Assembly: GCA_030684415.1 (NCBI GenBank)
Contig: JAUXNL010000560.1
Span: forward strand, 1 to 17,283
Length of the DNA stretch: 17,283 nt
DNA from: Moraxellaceae bacterium
GTDB lineage: Bacteria; Pseudomonadota; Gammaproteobacteria; Pseudomonadales; Moraxellaceae
Direction: 5' to 3'
Numbering within the stretch: position 1 is the stretch's first letter; every line of letters begins with the position of its first letter. Positions 1 to 7,489 of this stretch are shown piece after piece. A program made the translations under genes and the position numbers. A model generated the notes under the pieces. The model ran no database searches. It had not been told where the DNA came from and was given only the letters and a program-made list of their open reading frames with translations.

Positions 1-68
1 GCCCGAATCCGGGCGGTGGTTTGGTCGGAGCGCGTCCCTCACCCCGGCCCTCTCCCGGAGGGAGAGGG
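1..68. repeat. Dispersed palindromic repeat, copy 1 (left part of exact direct repeat)
   Basis: Bases 1-64 are identical to 448-511, so this is a 64-bp exact direct repeat that may continue to the left of the window. Inside it, CCCTCTCCC (48-56) pairs with GGGAGAGGG (60-68) across a GGA loop. Related CCCTCACCCC..GCCCTCTCCC units occur near 543-573 and, inverted, near 1926-1965. It behaves like an intergenic REP-type repeat family; no coding role is visible. Confidence 0.75.
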
Positions 69-115
69 GGGCAACAGCGCCTCGCCGTACAGACGCGACA
101 ACAGCCCCGCCGCAT

Positions 116-180
116 GAGCTGGAGCTGGAGCTGGAGCTGGAGCTGGAGCTGGAGCTGGAGCTGGAGCTGGAGCTGGAGCT
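116..180. repeat. GGAGCT hexanucleotide tandem repeat
   Basis: Ten perfect copies of GGAGCT occupy 121-180, preceded by a partial unit (GAGCT, 116-120). A plus-strand frame would read Ser-Trp repeats and a minus-strand frame Ala-Pro repeats, but neither belongs to a convincing gene. The perfect copies suggest recent expansion by slippage, so copy number probably varies between strains. Confidence 0.95.
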
Positions 181-325
181 TCACCTACGACGCAGCGCCC
201 ACTACCCGGCACAGAAGCTGATTGTGAGACGCCGGTTGCGCAAGCAACCAAAGGCGCGAACACGCCCACGTTGCCTCGGCTACAGGAACAGCAGTCATGA
301 TGCGCGAGCCCTCCGCAGGAGTCGG

Positions 326-361
326 CTTTCTTTGCTTACTTGCTTTGCCGAGCAAAGAAAG
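326..361. repeat. CTTTCTTTGCT hairpin repeat
   Basis: CTTTCTTTGCT (326-336) and AGCAAAGAAAG (351-361) form a perfect 11-bp stem around a 14-nt loop. Sequences of this shape (CTTTGCTTACTT..AAAGAAAGTGAGG) are a familiar kind of dispersed intergenic hairpin in high-G+C proteobacteria; that comparison is from memory. No U-tract follows on either strand, so it is unlikely to be a plain intrinsic terminator. Confidence 0.65.
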
Positions 362-447
362 TGAGGCCCCGCCGGCAGGGCGCCACACACTCGCAGAGAA
401 ACAGCCGGTGCAACCCCGTCGGAGCACTCACCCCAAAGCGAGACGGT

Positions 448-511
448 GCCCGAATCCGGGCGGTGGTTTGGTCGGAGCGCGTCCCTCACCCCGGCCCTCT
501 CCCGGAGGGAG
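448..511. repeat. Dispersed palindromic repeat, copy 2 (exact direct repeat)
   Basis: Exact copy of bases 1-64. After position 511 the two copies diverge (GAGAGG in copy 1, GTGGGG here). The 447-bp spacing between copies contains the hexanucleotide tract and the CTTTCTTTGCT hairpin, so recombination between the copies could delete or duplicate that segment. Confidence 0.85.
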
Positions 512-542
512 TGGGGATGACAGTGGTCGATTCGGAGCTCAT

Positions 543-573
543 CCCTCACCGCTGCCCTCTCCCAGAGGGAGAG
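543..573. repeat. Dispersed palindromic repeat, diverged copy 3
   Basis: This unit has the same plan as the copies at 1-68 and 448-511 (CCCTCACC..GCCCTCTCCC) but is diverged. CTCTCCC (557-563) pairs with GGGAGAG (567-573) across an AGA loop. It lies only about 30 bp after copy 2 and in the same orientation. Confidence 0.6.
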
Positions 574-672
574 AGGGAAAGGCTGGGCCAGTGGTAAACC
601 CAAACGATCCCTACCCGGTAAAGACAAGACCAACTGACGACACATACGCCAATGTCCGTCCCAAAATGACAA

Positions 673-690
673 GGCCCGCCAAAGCGGGCC
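673..690 (-). terminator. Probable intrinsic terminator of the MoxR/VWA operon
   Basis: GGCCCGC (673-679) and GCGGGCC (684-690) form a perfect 7-bp G+C stem with a 4-nt loop. Read on the minus strand, the stem is followed by TTGTCATTTTG, a loose U-rich tail. It lies about 54 bp past the stop codon of the VWA gene. The interrupted U-tract makes it a moderate rather than strong terminator. Confidence 0.6.
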
Positions 691-743
691 CTGCACAACC
701 TGTTCACCCACCCCACCTGTGCAACCTGGGTAATAGCCGATGC

Positions 744-1922
744 TCACTTGCTCAAGTAACGCATCGCTTCTTCAATACCTTTGATGGTGAGCGGGTACAT
801 CTGGTTGGCCACCAGTTGCCGCGCTTGCACGATCGACTGTGTACCGTTCCACGCACGCTCCGGCTCCGGATTCAGCCACACCACTTTCTTGAAATGATCC
901 GTCAGGCGGCGCATCCAGATCGCCCCCGGCTCCTCATTGAAGTGCTCCACCGATCCGCCCACCGCCATGATTTCATAAGGGCTCATCGCCGCATCGCCCA
1001 CAAAAATAACGCGGTAGTCGGGGCCGAACTTGTGAATGATGTCGAAGATGGCCATGCGCTCGCTCCAGCGCCGGAAATTGTCTTTCCACACCCCTTCATA
1101 AATGAAGTTGTGAAAATAGAAATATTCCATGTGCTTGAACTCGGTGCGCGCCGCCGAGAACAATTCTTCGCAGACCTTCACATGCGGGTCCATCGAGCCG
1201 CCCACATCAAAGAACAACAGGACTTTCACCTTGTTCTTGCGCTCGGGCACCATCTTGATATCGAGCAGGCCGGCGTTATGCGCCGTGGCACGAATGGTGT
1301 CATCCACATCCAGCTCTTCATCCACACCGGTACGCGCAAAACGGCGCAGGCGACGCAACGCCACCTTCACATTGCGGATACCGAGTGCGACGGAGTCATC
1401 CAGATTGCGGAACTGGCGCTTTTCCCAGACTTTGACGGCACTCTTGTTGCGCGATTCACCAGCCAGCCGGACACCTTCAGGATTAGCACCAAACGCACCG
1501 AACGGTGACGTGCCGCCCGTGCCCACCATGCGGTTTCCGCCCTGATGGCGCTTGTGCTGCTCTTCCAGACGCTTGCGAAACTCTTCCATGAGCTTTTCCA
1601 GCGAGCCCATTTTTTGCAGCTCGGCCAGCTCTTCGGGGCTCAGGTTTTTCTCGATCTGCTTGCGCAGCCACTCATCCGGAATGGCGCGCGACAACAGTTC
1701 GGCATCAACGGACTCGATACCTTCAAAATATTTGGCAAAGGCTTTATCGAACTTGTCGAAGTGCTTTTCGTCTTTGACCAGCGCGGTGCGCGAGAGCTGG
1801 TAAAAATCGTCGATGTTGGCGTAAACCAACCCCTGCTCCAACCCGCGCAGCAGGTCGAGCAGTTCACGGATGGTCACGGGAACGCGGAATTCACGCAGCG
1901 TGAAAAAGAAACCGATCAGCAT
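744..1922 (-). CDS. VWA domain-containing protein, CoxE-like
   Basis: The 392-residue protein is probably the von Willebrand factor A partner of the adjacent MoxR ATPase, as in CoxD/CoxE-type pairs that remodel or mature target proteins in the cytoplasm. Residues 1-130 are helical and charged. A Gly-rich linker (about 128-150) precedes the VWA-like region. The metal-site motif is DVGGSMD at residues 239-245, that is DxGxS rather than the classical DxSxS. There is no signal peptide or membrane segment. The start codon is preceded by GGGGGAGAG, about 8 nt upstream, which comes from the intergenic repeat. The gene follows moxR on the same strand after 115 bp, so co-transcription is likely. The actual client is unknown; no CO dehydrogenase genes are nearby. 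Confidence 0.85.
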   Translation of the reverse strand: MLIGFFFTLREFRVPVTIRELLDLLRGLEQGLVYANIDDFYQLSRTALVKDEKHFDKFDKAFAKYFEGIESVDAELLSRAIPDEWLRKQIEKNLSPEELAELQKMGSLEKLMEEFRKRLEEQHKRHQGGNRMVGTGGTSPFGAFGANPEGVRLAGESRNKSAVKVWEKRQFRNLDDSVALGIRNVKVALRRLRRFARTGVDEELDVDDTIRATAHNAGLLDIKMVPERKNKVKVLLFFDVGGSMDPHVKVCEELFSAARTEFKHMEYFYFHNFIYEGVWKDNFRRWSERMAIFDIIHKFGPDYRVIFVGDAAMSPYEIMAVGGSVEHFNEEPGAIWMRRLTDHFKKVVWLNPEPERAWNGTQSIVQARQLVANQMYPLTIKGIEEAMRYLSK

Positions 1923-1925
1923 GTA

Positions 1926-2033
1926 TGTCTCTCCCCCTCTCCCACCGGGAAAGGGCCGGGGTGAAGAACAGCGCCTGATCCAGCGCCGCCCCTCATCCGC
2001 CCTGCGGGCACCTTCTCCCGAAGGGAGAAGGTG
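1926..2033. repeat. Palindromic repeat pair between moxR and the VWA gene
   Basis: Two repeat units fill the gap. The left one (about 1926-1965) is an inverted relative of the CCCTCACCCCGGCCCTCTCCC repeats at 1-573. The right one contains CACCTTCTCCC (2009-2019) and GGGAGAAGGTG (2023-2033), a perfect 11-bp stem with a 3-nt loop starting only 4 nt after the moxR stop codon. Such units inside an operon often modulate mRNA stability or expression of the downstream gene; that role is inferred. Confidence 0.7.
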
Positions 2034-2037
2034 AAAA

Positions 2038-2880
2038 TCAGCCTTCGCGACGGGTCATGAAGGCCAGACGCTCCAGCAAATGCACATCGGCTTCGTTCTT
2101 GAGCAGCGCGCCGTAGAGCGGCGGAATCGCCTTGCGGGTGTCGCGGTTGCGCAGGATGTCGTCGGGAATGTCGTCGGCCAACAGCAGCTTGAGCCAATCC
2201 ACCAACTCGGAAGTCGACGGCCGTTTTTTCAGGCCCGGCACCTTGCGCACATCGAAGAAGATTTCCATGGCTTCCGTCACCAGCGAGCCTTTGATGCCCG
2301 GGTAATGCACATCAACAATGCGCTTCATGGTGTCGGCATCGGGGAAGGTGATGTAGTGGAAAAAGCAGCGGCGCAGAAAGGCGTCGGGCAAATCCTTTTC
2401 GTTGTTCGAGGTGATGATGACAATCGGGCGGTGCTTGGCCTTGATGACTTCCTGCGTCTCGTAGACGTAGAACTCCATCTTGTCGATTTCAGTGAGCAGA
2501 TCGTTGGGGAACTCGATGTCGGCCTTGTCGATTTCGTCAATCAACAGCACCAGACGCTCATCCGACTCGAAAGCCTCCCAGAGCTTGCCTTTCTTGATGT
2601 AATTCTTGATGTCGTGCACACGGTCATCGCCGAGTTGCGAGTCACGCAGACGCGAAACCGCATCGTATTCATACAGGCCCTGCTGCGCCTTGGTGGTCGA
2701 CTTGATATGCCACTGGATCAGCCGCAGGCCCAGTGACGATGCCACCTGTTCGGCCAACATGGTCTTGCCGGTGCCCGGCTCGCCCTTGATGAGCAAAGGT
2801 TTCTGCAAGGCGATGGACGCATTCACGGCCATCTTGAGATCGTCGGTCGCCACATAGGCGTCGGTGCCCTGAAACTGCAT
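2038..2880 (-). CDS. MoxR-family AAA+ ATPase
   Basis: This 280-residue cytoplasmic AAA+ ATPase probably uses ATP hydrolysis, together with its VWA partner, to activate or remodel client proteins. Walker A is GEPGTGKT at residues 33-40. Walker B is VLLIDE at about 111-116, followed by IDKAD. Sensor-1 (ITSNNEKDLPDAFLRR) and a C-terminal lid follow. The length fits the short MoxR/CoxD class. A longer open frame reaches 2973, but the start at 2880 (MQFQGTD) is preferred: GAGG lies 6 nt upstream and the homology-like sequence begins there. It is the first gene of a two-gene unit with the VWA gene. Confidence 0.92.
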   Translation of the reverse strand: MQFQGTDAYVATDDLKMAVNASIALQKPLLIKGEPGTGKTMLAEQVASSLGLRLIQWHIKSTTKAQQGLYEYDAVSRLRDSQLGDDRVHDIKNYIKKGKLWEAFESDERLVLLIDEIDKADIEFPNDLLTEIDKMEFYVYETQEVIKAKHRPIVIITSNNEKDLPDAFLRRCFFHYITFPDADTMKRIVDVHYPGIKGSLVTEAMEIFFDVRKVPGLKKRPSTSELVDWLKLLLADDIPDDILRNRDTRKAIPPLYGALLKNEADVHLLERLAFMTRREG

Positions 2881-3229
2881 GGAATGCCTCGATGTTGGGG
2901 CCGGCGGTTGCCGGGATGCCCGAGTATATGAAGGGGGACGGCCGGTGCACAGTGACCGGCCAGCACAAGTCATGCACCGGACGAAACAGGCCGGTGGCCA
3001 GCACCCGAATCAGCACACCGGATATCGGCAACGCCGGCAACCGGACAACAGGGGCACAGCGCCGGACGGCGGCGGCTCTGCCTGCCAGCCTCTGAATGGC
3101 CCAAACCGTTCGGGCTGATCTTGTCGAAGGCCCAAGGGTCAGAAAGTCACCCCTTGGATGACCCAGAAAACCCCACTGCGGGACAGATAACCACGGCCAT
3201 CCAGCCGGGCCGGCACATGCGCAGACGAC
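2881..3229. other. Intergenic region with a GTTCGGGCTGA-type repeat
   Basis: No gene is supported. The region must hold the moxR promoter at its left end. At 3106-3133 lies CCGTTCGGGCTGATC..TTGTCGAAGGCC, which resembles a common proteobacterial dispersed intergenic repeat (from memory). Next to it, CCAAGGG (3132-3138) can pair with CCCTTGG (3151-3157), or GGGTCA (3136-3141) with TGACCC (3159-3164). These are mutually exclusive hairpins about 70 bp past the polyamine dehydrogenase stop codon and could act in 3'-end formation. Confidence 0.5.
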
Positions 3230-4513
3230 TCAACGGGCGCCGGCCACTTTGCGCAGCGGCCGCACCTCGGCCTGTGGCAACAGCGCCCGGTCGCCGGCGG
3301 CATCGCGGATGCGGTTGGGCAGGCCCATGCGCTCCAGCAGAGCGAGAAAGGGCTCGGGCGGCAACTCCTCCACGTTCACCATTTTTTTCACGTCCCACAC
3401 GCCCTCGGCAATCAGTAACGCGGCCGCCACCGGCGGCACGCCCGCGGTATAGGAAATGGCCTGGCTGCCGACCTCGGCAAAATTCTCGGCGTGGTTACAG
3501 AGGTTGTAGATGAAGACCTCGCGCGCCTGACCGTCTTTCTCACCACGCATGACGTTGCCGATGCAGGTGCGCCCCTGATACGTGGGCGCGAGCGAGGCCG
3601 GATCGGGCAGCACGGCCTTGACCACCTTGAGCGGCACCACTTCACGGCCGTCCGCCAGGCGCACCGGCTGCTCGGACAGCAGGCCAAGATTCTTCAACAC
3701 GGTGAACACATTGATGTAGTGATCGCCAAAACCCATCCAGAAACGGATATCGGGCACATCGAGATTTTTCGAGAGCGAATGCACTTCGTCATGGCCGGTG
3801 AGGTAGAGCTTGTGCTCGCCGAGCCCGGCCGGGAAATCGTAGTGGCGACTGACGGCAAACATGCTGTCGGCCTTCCACTGCCGGTTCTGCCAGGACCAGA
3901 CGCGGCCGGTGAACTCGCGGAAATTGATTTCCGGATCGAAATTGGTGGCGAAATAGCGGCCGTGACTACCGGCATTGATGTCGAGAATGTCGATGGCCTC
4001 GATACGGTCGAAGAGATGGCGCGCCGCATAAGCGGCATAGGCATTGACCACACCAGGATCGAAGCCAGCGCCGAGAATGGCAGTGACACCGCGCGCGGCG
4101 CAGTCGGGTGCCATCTTCCATTCGTAGTTGCCGTACCAGGGAGGTGCTTCGCAGACCTTGGCCGGGTCTTCGTGGATGGCGGTGTCGATGTAGGCAGCGC
4201 CGGTTTCCATGCAGGCCTGCAACACCGACTGGTTGAGAAAGGCGGAGCCGACATTGATGACGATGCTGGCGCCAGTGCGGCGGATGAGCCCTGCCAAGGC
4301 CGGCACATCCAGCGCATCGATCTCGTGCGCCAGCAGAGCGCCGGGGCCTTGCAGGCTGCGTTGTTTGCGCACGCTCGCCATGATCTGCTCGCATTTCGCC
4401 AAGCGGCGCGAAGCGATATGGATATCACCCAGCACCCGGTTGTTCTGCGCGCATTTGTGGGCCACCACATGGGCGACACCTCCGGCACCGACAATCAGCA
4501 CAGCCTTTTTCAT
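3230..4513 (-). CDS. Carboxynorspermidine/carboxyspermidine dehydrogenase (saccharopine dehydrogenase family)
   Basis: The 427-residue enzyme belongs to the saccharopine dehydrogenase fold. In the alternative polyamine pathway such enzymes use NADPH to condense aspartate semialdehyde with diaminopropane or putrescine, giving carboxynorspermidine or carboxyspermidine. The N-terminal Rossmann motif is GAGGVA at residues 9-14. Conserved family segments include VINVGSAF, YIDTAIHED, GAGFDPGVVNAYAAYA and DINAGSHGRYFATNFDPEINFRE. The start is supported by GAGG about 9 nt upstream. It follows the carboxynorspermidine decarboxylase gene by 30 bp, which strongly supports the polyamine assignment over a lysine-degradation role. 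Which amine is the true substrate cannot be told from sequence. Confidence 0.9.
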   Translation of the reverse strand: MKKAVLIVGAGGVAHVVAHKCAQNNRVLGDIHIASRRLAKCEQIMASVRKQRSLQGPGALLAHEIDALDVPALAGLIRRTGASIVINVGSAFLNQSVLQACMETGAAYIDTAIHEDPAKVCEAPPWYGNYEWKMAPDCAARGVTAILGAGFDPGVVNAYAAYAARHLFDRIEAIDILDINAGSHGRYFATNFDPEINFREFTGRVWSWQNRQWKADSMFAVSRHYDFPAGLGEHKLYLTGHDEVHSLSKNLDVPDIRFWMGFGDHYINVFTVLKNLGLLSEQPVRLADGREVVPLKVVKAVLPDPASLAPTYQGRTCIGNVMRGEKDGQAREVFIYNLCNHAENFAEVGSQAISYTAGVPPVAAALLIAEGVWDVKKMVNVEELPPEPFLALLERMGLPNRIRDAAGDRALLPQAEVRPLRKVAGAR

Positions 4514-4543
4514 CTACCGCTACCTCTTGTTGAAAGTTGCCGC

Positions 4544-5647
4544 TCAGGAAAGCGAAGCAACGTAGTCCGCGTATGAGAACGTTCGGACCACCTCCAGTTG
4601 ACCATCGAGTTGTTTGACCACGATTGCGGGCATGGCGATCCCGTTGAACCAGTTTTTCTTCACCATGGTGTAGCCGGCCGCATCGGCGAAGGAAATGCGG
4701 TCGCCCACCTTGAGCGGTTCGGCAAAACCGAACTCGCCAAAAATGTCGCCGGCCAGGCAGGTCTTGCCGGCAACAATGTAGTCATGCGGTCCGCCGTCGC
4801 CGACACGGCGGGCATTCAAGCGGTAAATCAGCAGATCGAGCATGTGCGCTTCGGTGGAGCTGTCGACAATGGCCACGCGACGGCCGTTCTCGACAATGTC
4901 GAGCACGCTGGTTTCCAGCGTGGCCGCGCCGGTGATGGCCGCCTCGCCCGGCTCCAGATAGACCTGCACGCCGTAACGCTCGCTGAACTCGCGCAGGCGG
5001 TCGGCAAAGGCATCGAGCGGATAATCCGCGCCAGTGAAATGAATGCCGCCCCCCAGACTCACCCAGGCAAGATGCGAAAGCAGATGGCCGAAGCGCTGCT
5101 CGATTTGCGTCAGCAGGCGCTCGAAAACCTCGAGGCTCGCGTTCTCGCAGTTGTTGTGGAACATCACGCCACTGATGCGGTCGAGCACCGCGGCCACGCG
5201 GTCGGGGTCGGCCTCGCCCAGGCGGCTGAACGGGCGCGCGGGGTCGGCCAGCTCGAAACCGGAGTGGCTGATGCCGGGATTGACGCGCAGCCCGCAGGGA
5301 ATGCCGGCCTCACTCACTTGCGCGCCGAAACGCTCAAGCTGGGAAATCGAATTGAAAATGACCTTGTCGGCCGCCGCGATCACGCCGGGCATGTCGTCGT
5401 CGGCCCAGGCCACGCTGTAGGCATGGGTCTCGCCACCGAATTTCTCGCGGCCGAGCTGCACTTCATAGAGCGAGGAGGACGTGGTGCCGTCCATGGACTC
5501 GCGCATGAAGTCGAACACCGCCCAGGTGGCAAAGCACTTGAGCGCGAGCAGGCACTTGGCGCCGGAGCGCTCACGCAGGCGGGTAATTTTGTCGAGGTTG
5601 GCGCGCAGGGCGGCCTTGTCGATGAGGTAGTACGGGGTCTTTTGCAT
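4544..5647 (-). CDS. nspC: Carboxynorspermidine decarboxylase
   Basis: This is a PLP-dependent fold-III decarboxylase of the alanine racemase/diaminopimelate decarboxylase type. It removes CO2 from carboxynorspermidine or carboxyspermidine to give norspermidine or spermidine. The PLP lysine is in LLALKCFATW (about residue 37). Other family marks are SHSGFEL, the Gly-rich SLGGGIHFTG, EPGEA and CLAGDIFGE near the C-terminus. Length (367) is normal. Two ATG codons are adjacent (5650 and 5647); GGAGG at 5657-5653 sits only 2 nt from the first but 5 nt from the second, so 5647 is chosen. It is the first gene of the polyamine operon and is followed by the dehydrogenase. Confidence 0.93.
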   Translation of the reverse strand: MQKTPYYLIDKAALRANLDKITRLRERSGAKCLLALKCFATWAVFDFMRESMDGTTSSSLYEVQLGREKFGGETHAYSVAWADDDMPGVIAAADKVIFNSISQLERFGAQVSEAGIPCGLRVNPGISHSGFELADPARPFSRLGEADPDRVAAVLDRISGVMFHNNCENASLEVFERLLTQIEQRFGHLLSHLAWVSLGGGIHFTGADYPLDAFADRLREFSERYGVQVYLEPGEAAITGAATLETSVLDIVENGRRVAIVDSSTEAHMLDLLIYRLNARRVGDGGPHDYIVAGKTCLAGDIFGEFGFAEPLKVGDRISFADAAGYTMVKKNWFNGIAMPAIVVKQLDGQLEVVRTFSYADYVASLS

Positions 5648-5925
5648 CATCCCCTCCGTCAGCGCCTGATACAGCGCTCACACCAGCACACGGCAATTCC
5701 GTCCCCGGCCGGGTCTGGCGCGGGGGGTGGCAATGCTAGCGACTTGAGGCGGGGCTTGCCACCTTGCCCGGGCCATTGGCTGACAAAGCGCCGGGCGGGC
5801 CGTGCAGCAGGTGCAAGGAGCAGACGCAAAGAAGCGGCAAACTCAGGCAACAGCAGAATCAGAAAGCAGCAGCAGAAATCAGCAGGAAGCCGGTTCAGGA
5901 GGCAGGGGCAGCAATAATGACAAGG

Positions 5926-6255
5926 TCAGTCAGGACGCGCGGGCTGACGTCCCGCCCGAAAGAAGAGCACGCCATACACCACAAACGACACCAGCAGGAT
6001 GGGCAGCGAGGCCTTCATGAAGCCGATGCCGGATTTGGCCAGCAGGTGGTACAGCATGGCGATACAGGCTGGCACCATGTACACCATGTCGCCAAAGCTG
6101 GTGAAGCCGGGCGTGAACAGCACAATCGCGATGAAGGCCCGCAGTGCCACCCGCCATTGCCGCGAGCCGATCAGGTCGGCCACATAGCGCTCATAGGCCA
6201 CCATCAGCAAGACGGCCATCAACAGATACACACACCACGACAGCACATACGCCAT
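5926..6255 (-). CDS. Small multi-pass membrane protein, function unknown
   Basis: The 109-residue protein is not recognised. It has four hydrophobic segments, roughly residues 4-22, 38-52, 57-74 and 82-102. Short charged loops (ERYVADLIGSRQWR) and a positive C-terminal tail (RAGRQPARPD) suggest an inner-membrane protein. It begins 9 bp after the ycgN stop codon and is the last gene of the rnd-ycgL-phosphatase-ycgN run, so it is very likely co-transcribed with them. No clear terminator follows in 5651-5925. The consistent hydrophobic pattern and operon position support it as a real gene despite its small size. Confidence 0.75.
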   Translation of the reverse strand: MAYVLSWCVYLLMAVLLMVAYERYVADLIGSRQWRVALRAFIAIVLFTPGFTSFGDMVYMVPACIAMLYHLLAKSGIGFMKASLPILLVSFVVYGVLFFRAGRQPARPD

Positions 6256-6264
6256 TTCGTTTCC

Positions 6265-6711
6265 TCAGTGCTTGCGAATCCAGCGGATCACATGCTCGTC
6301 CAGTTCATCTTCGTCCACCACCGTTTCGGGCAGCACACGGCCAATCACGGAAATGCCGGCACGCTGCACACTGGCCGCATCGCCGGTCAGCAACGGGTGC
6401 CAGCGCGGCAAGCCCCGTCCCTCGTTCAGGCGACGGTAGGCACAGGTGCCGGGCAGCCAGTTGATGGCATCCAGTGTGGCCGGTGTGAGCTGCACGCAGT
6501 CGGGCACATGCCGGCGGCGCCCGGGGTAGTCGCTACATTGTGCGGTGGACAAATCCAGCAGCTTGCAGGCGACGCGGGTGTAATCGATTTCACCGGTGTC
6601 TTCGTATTCGAGCTTGTGCAGACAGCAACGACCGCAGCCGTCGCACAAGGCCTCCCACTCTTCCGTGGAAAGTTCCGCCAGCGCGTGGCGCTCCCAGAAA
6701 CGTTCACGCAT
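6265..6711 (-). CDS. ycgN: YcgN family cysteine-cluster protein (UPF0260)
   Basis: The 148-residue protein matches the YcgN family, an uncharacterised group with a likely metal-binding cysteine cluster. The diagnostic motif is LCDGCGRCC (C23, C26, C29, C30), followed by CKLLDLSTAQCSDYPGRR and VPDCVQL, giving a set of conserved Cys typical of the family. It also carries the LPxxCAYR-like segment (WLPGTCAYRRL) and the WHPL motif. It is translationally coupled to the phosphatase-like gene upstream through a TGATG overlap. The biochemical role is unknown; binding of Zn or Fe is an inference from the cysteines. Confidence 0.92.
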   Translation of the reverse strand: MRERFWERHALAELSTEEWEALCDGCGRCCLHKLEYEDTGEIDYTRVACKLLDLSTAQCSDYPGRRRHVPDCVQLTPATLDAINWLPGTCAYRRLNEGRGLPRWHPLLTGDAASVQRAGISVIGRVLPETVVDEDELDEHVIRWIRKH

Positions 6712-7178
6712 CAGCCGGCCACCTCACGGTAATCCAGGCCCTGCCCCGCCAGTTGCTCACAAAGAAACTCATGCCAGACGCCTTCAGGGCGCCATACCGC
6801 ATGCATGAGCGCCGCTGCTTCGCTTAGCGGGACGGCTTCGTGCAGCACGCGATACAAGAACACGAAAGCAGAGGCGCGCATGTTGCAGGCGCAATGCACC
6901 AGCACGGTGTCTTCACGCATGGCCCAGAGCACTTGCGCAAACAGCGTGAACTGCACGCCCTCAGGCCTTTCCCACTGCACCGGCAGTTGCAGGTAGTTGA
7001 TGCCCTGCGCGGTCAGCCTGGCCGCTTCATCGGCAACGGCGTTATCCGACGTGGGCAGCGCCAGGTTGATGACATGGCGCACACCAGTCTGGCCAAGCGC
7101 AGACAATTGCTCTGGCGTTGGCTGTGCCGAGGTGCACAGACGTTCGTCCACCACACTCAACGTAGGCAAGGCATTCAT
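6711..7178 (-). CDS. Protein tyrosine phosphatase-like (DSP-type) protein
   Basis: The 155-residue cytoplasmic protein has the fold signature of a small dual-specificity-like phosphatase. There is an N-terminal strand region (TSAQPTPEQLSALGQTG, VINLALP), then VLVHCACNMRAS at residues 92-103. The candidate P-loop is H95-C96-A-C-N-M-R101, which is CX4R rather than the classical CX5R. Catalysis should therefore be treated with caution; it may be a specialised or inactive phosphatase. It overlaps ycgL upstream and ycgN downstream by one base each (TGATG), indicating translational coupling in one operon. The substrate is unknown. Confidence 0.82.
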   Translation of the reverse strand: MNALPTLSVVDERLCTSAQPTPEQLSALGQTGVRHVINLALPTSDNAVADEAARLTAQGINYLQLPVQWERPEGVQFTLFAQVLWAMREDTVLVHCACNMRASAFVFLYRVLHEAVPLSEAAALMHAVWRPEGVWHEFLCEQLAGQGLDYREVAG

Positions 7179-7489
7179 CAGGGCAAATCCCGGTATTTGC
7201 TGTCGTCAGGATTGTAGAGGTCGAGCAGGTAGTCTTCTTTGGGCGGCGGCATCTGCAGGTGAAACCCTTTCTCGGTGATTTCCGTGCGCAGTTGCTCGCC
7301 ACTGATGCGCGCAAGATCACGGCCCGGCTTCAGCGGCATATCCATCACATGCAATGGCGCCCCGAAAATATCCAGCAACGCTGGCGGTATATTGCGCAGG
7401 CCATCCGCTTTCGGCACATACAGATACATGCCGTCTTTTTTGCTGCTGCGATACACCGAACACAGCAGGATGCCGCTCCAGGTACTCAT
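7178..7489 (-). CDS. ycgL: YcgL domain-containing protein
   Basis: The 103-residue protein matches the YcgL family of small gammaproteobacterial proteins. Recognisable segments are CSVYRSSKKDGMYLYV at the N-terminus, PLxVMDMPL-like LHVMDMPLKPGRDLARI in the middle, and GFHLQMPPP near the end. The molecular function is not established. Its ATG overlaps the rnd stop codon by 4 nt (ATGA), and its own stop overlaps the next start. The rnd-ycgL arrangement is a conserved one in this group, which supports the assignment and suggests a link with RNA metabolism (inference). Confidence 0.93.
   Translation of the reverse strand: MSTWSGILLCSVYRSSKKDGMYLYVPKADGLRNIPPALLDIFGAPLHVMDMPLKPGRDLARISGEQLRTEITEKGFHLQMPPPKEDYLLDLYNPDDSKYRDLP

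Larger units (their letters stand above)
1..743. other. Gene-free, repeat-rich intergenic region
   Basis: No credible gene is seen here. The open frames across it either read through simple repeats (a Ser-Trp run from the hexanucleotide repeat) or are extensions of frames antisense to the VWA gene. The stretch is a patchwork of short palindromic and direct repeats, listed separately, ending in a terminator-like hairpin just after the VWA gene. The absence of coding signal is a judgement by eye. Confidence 0.6.

Noticed and set aside
21..221. Frame encoding a Ser-Trp repeat protein
   Set aside because: It is a direct read-out of the GGAGCT microsatellite, with no ribosome site and no homology-like sequence outside the repeat.
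297..1508. Plus-strand open frame of 403 codons
   Set aside because: It is antisense to the VWA gene over most of its length and otherwise reads through non-coding repeats; no family features were seen.
2881..2973. N-terminal extension of the MoxR ATPase
   Set aside because: The extra residues are low-complexity, and the internal ATG at 2880 has a well-placed GAGG site.
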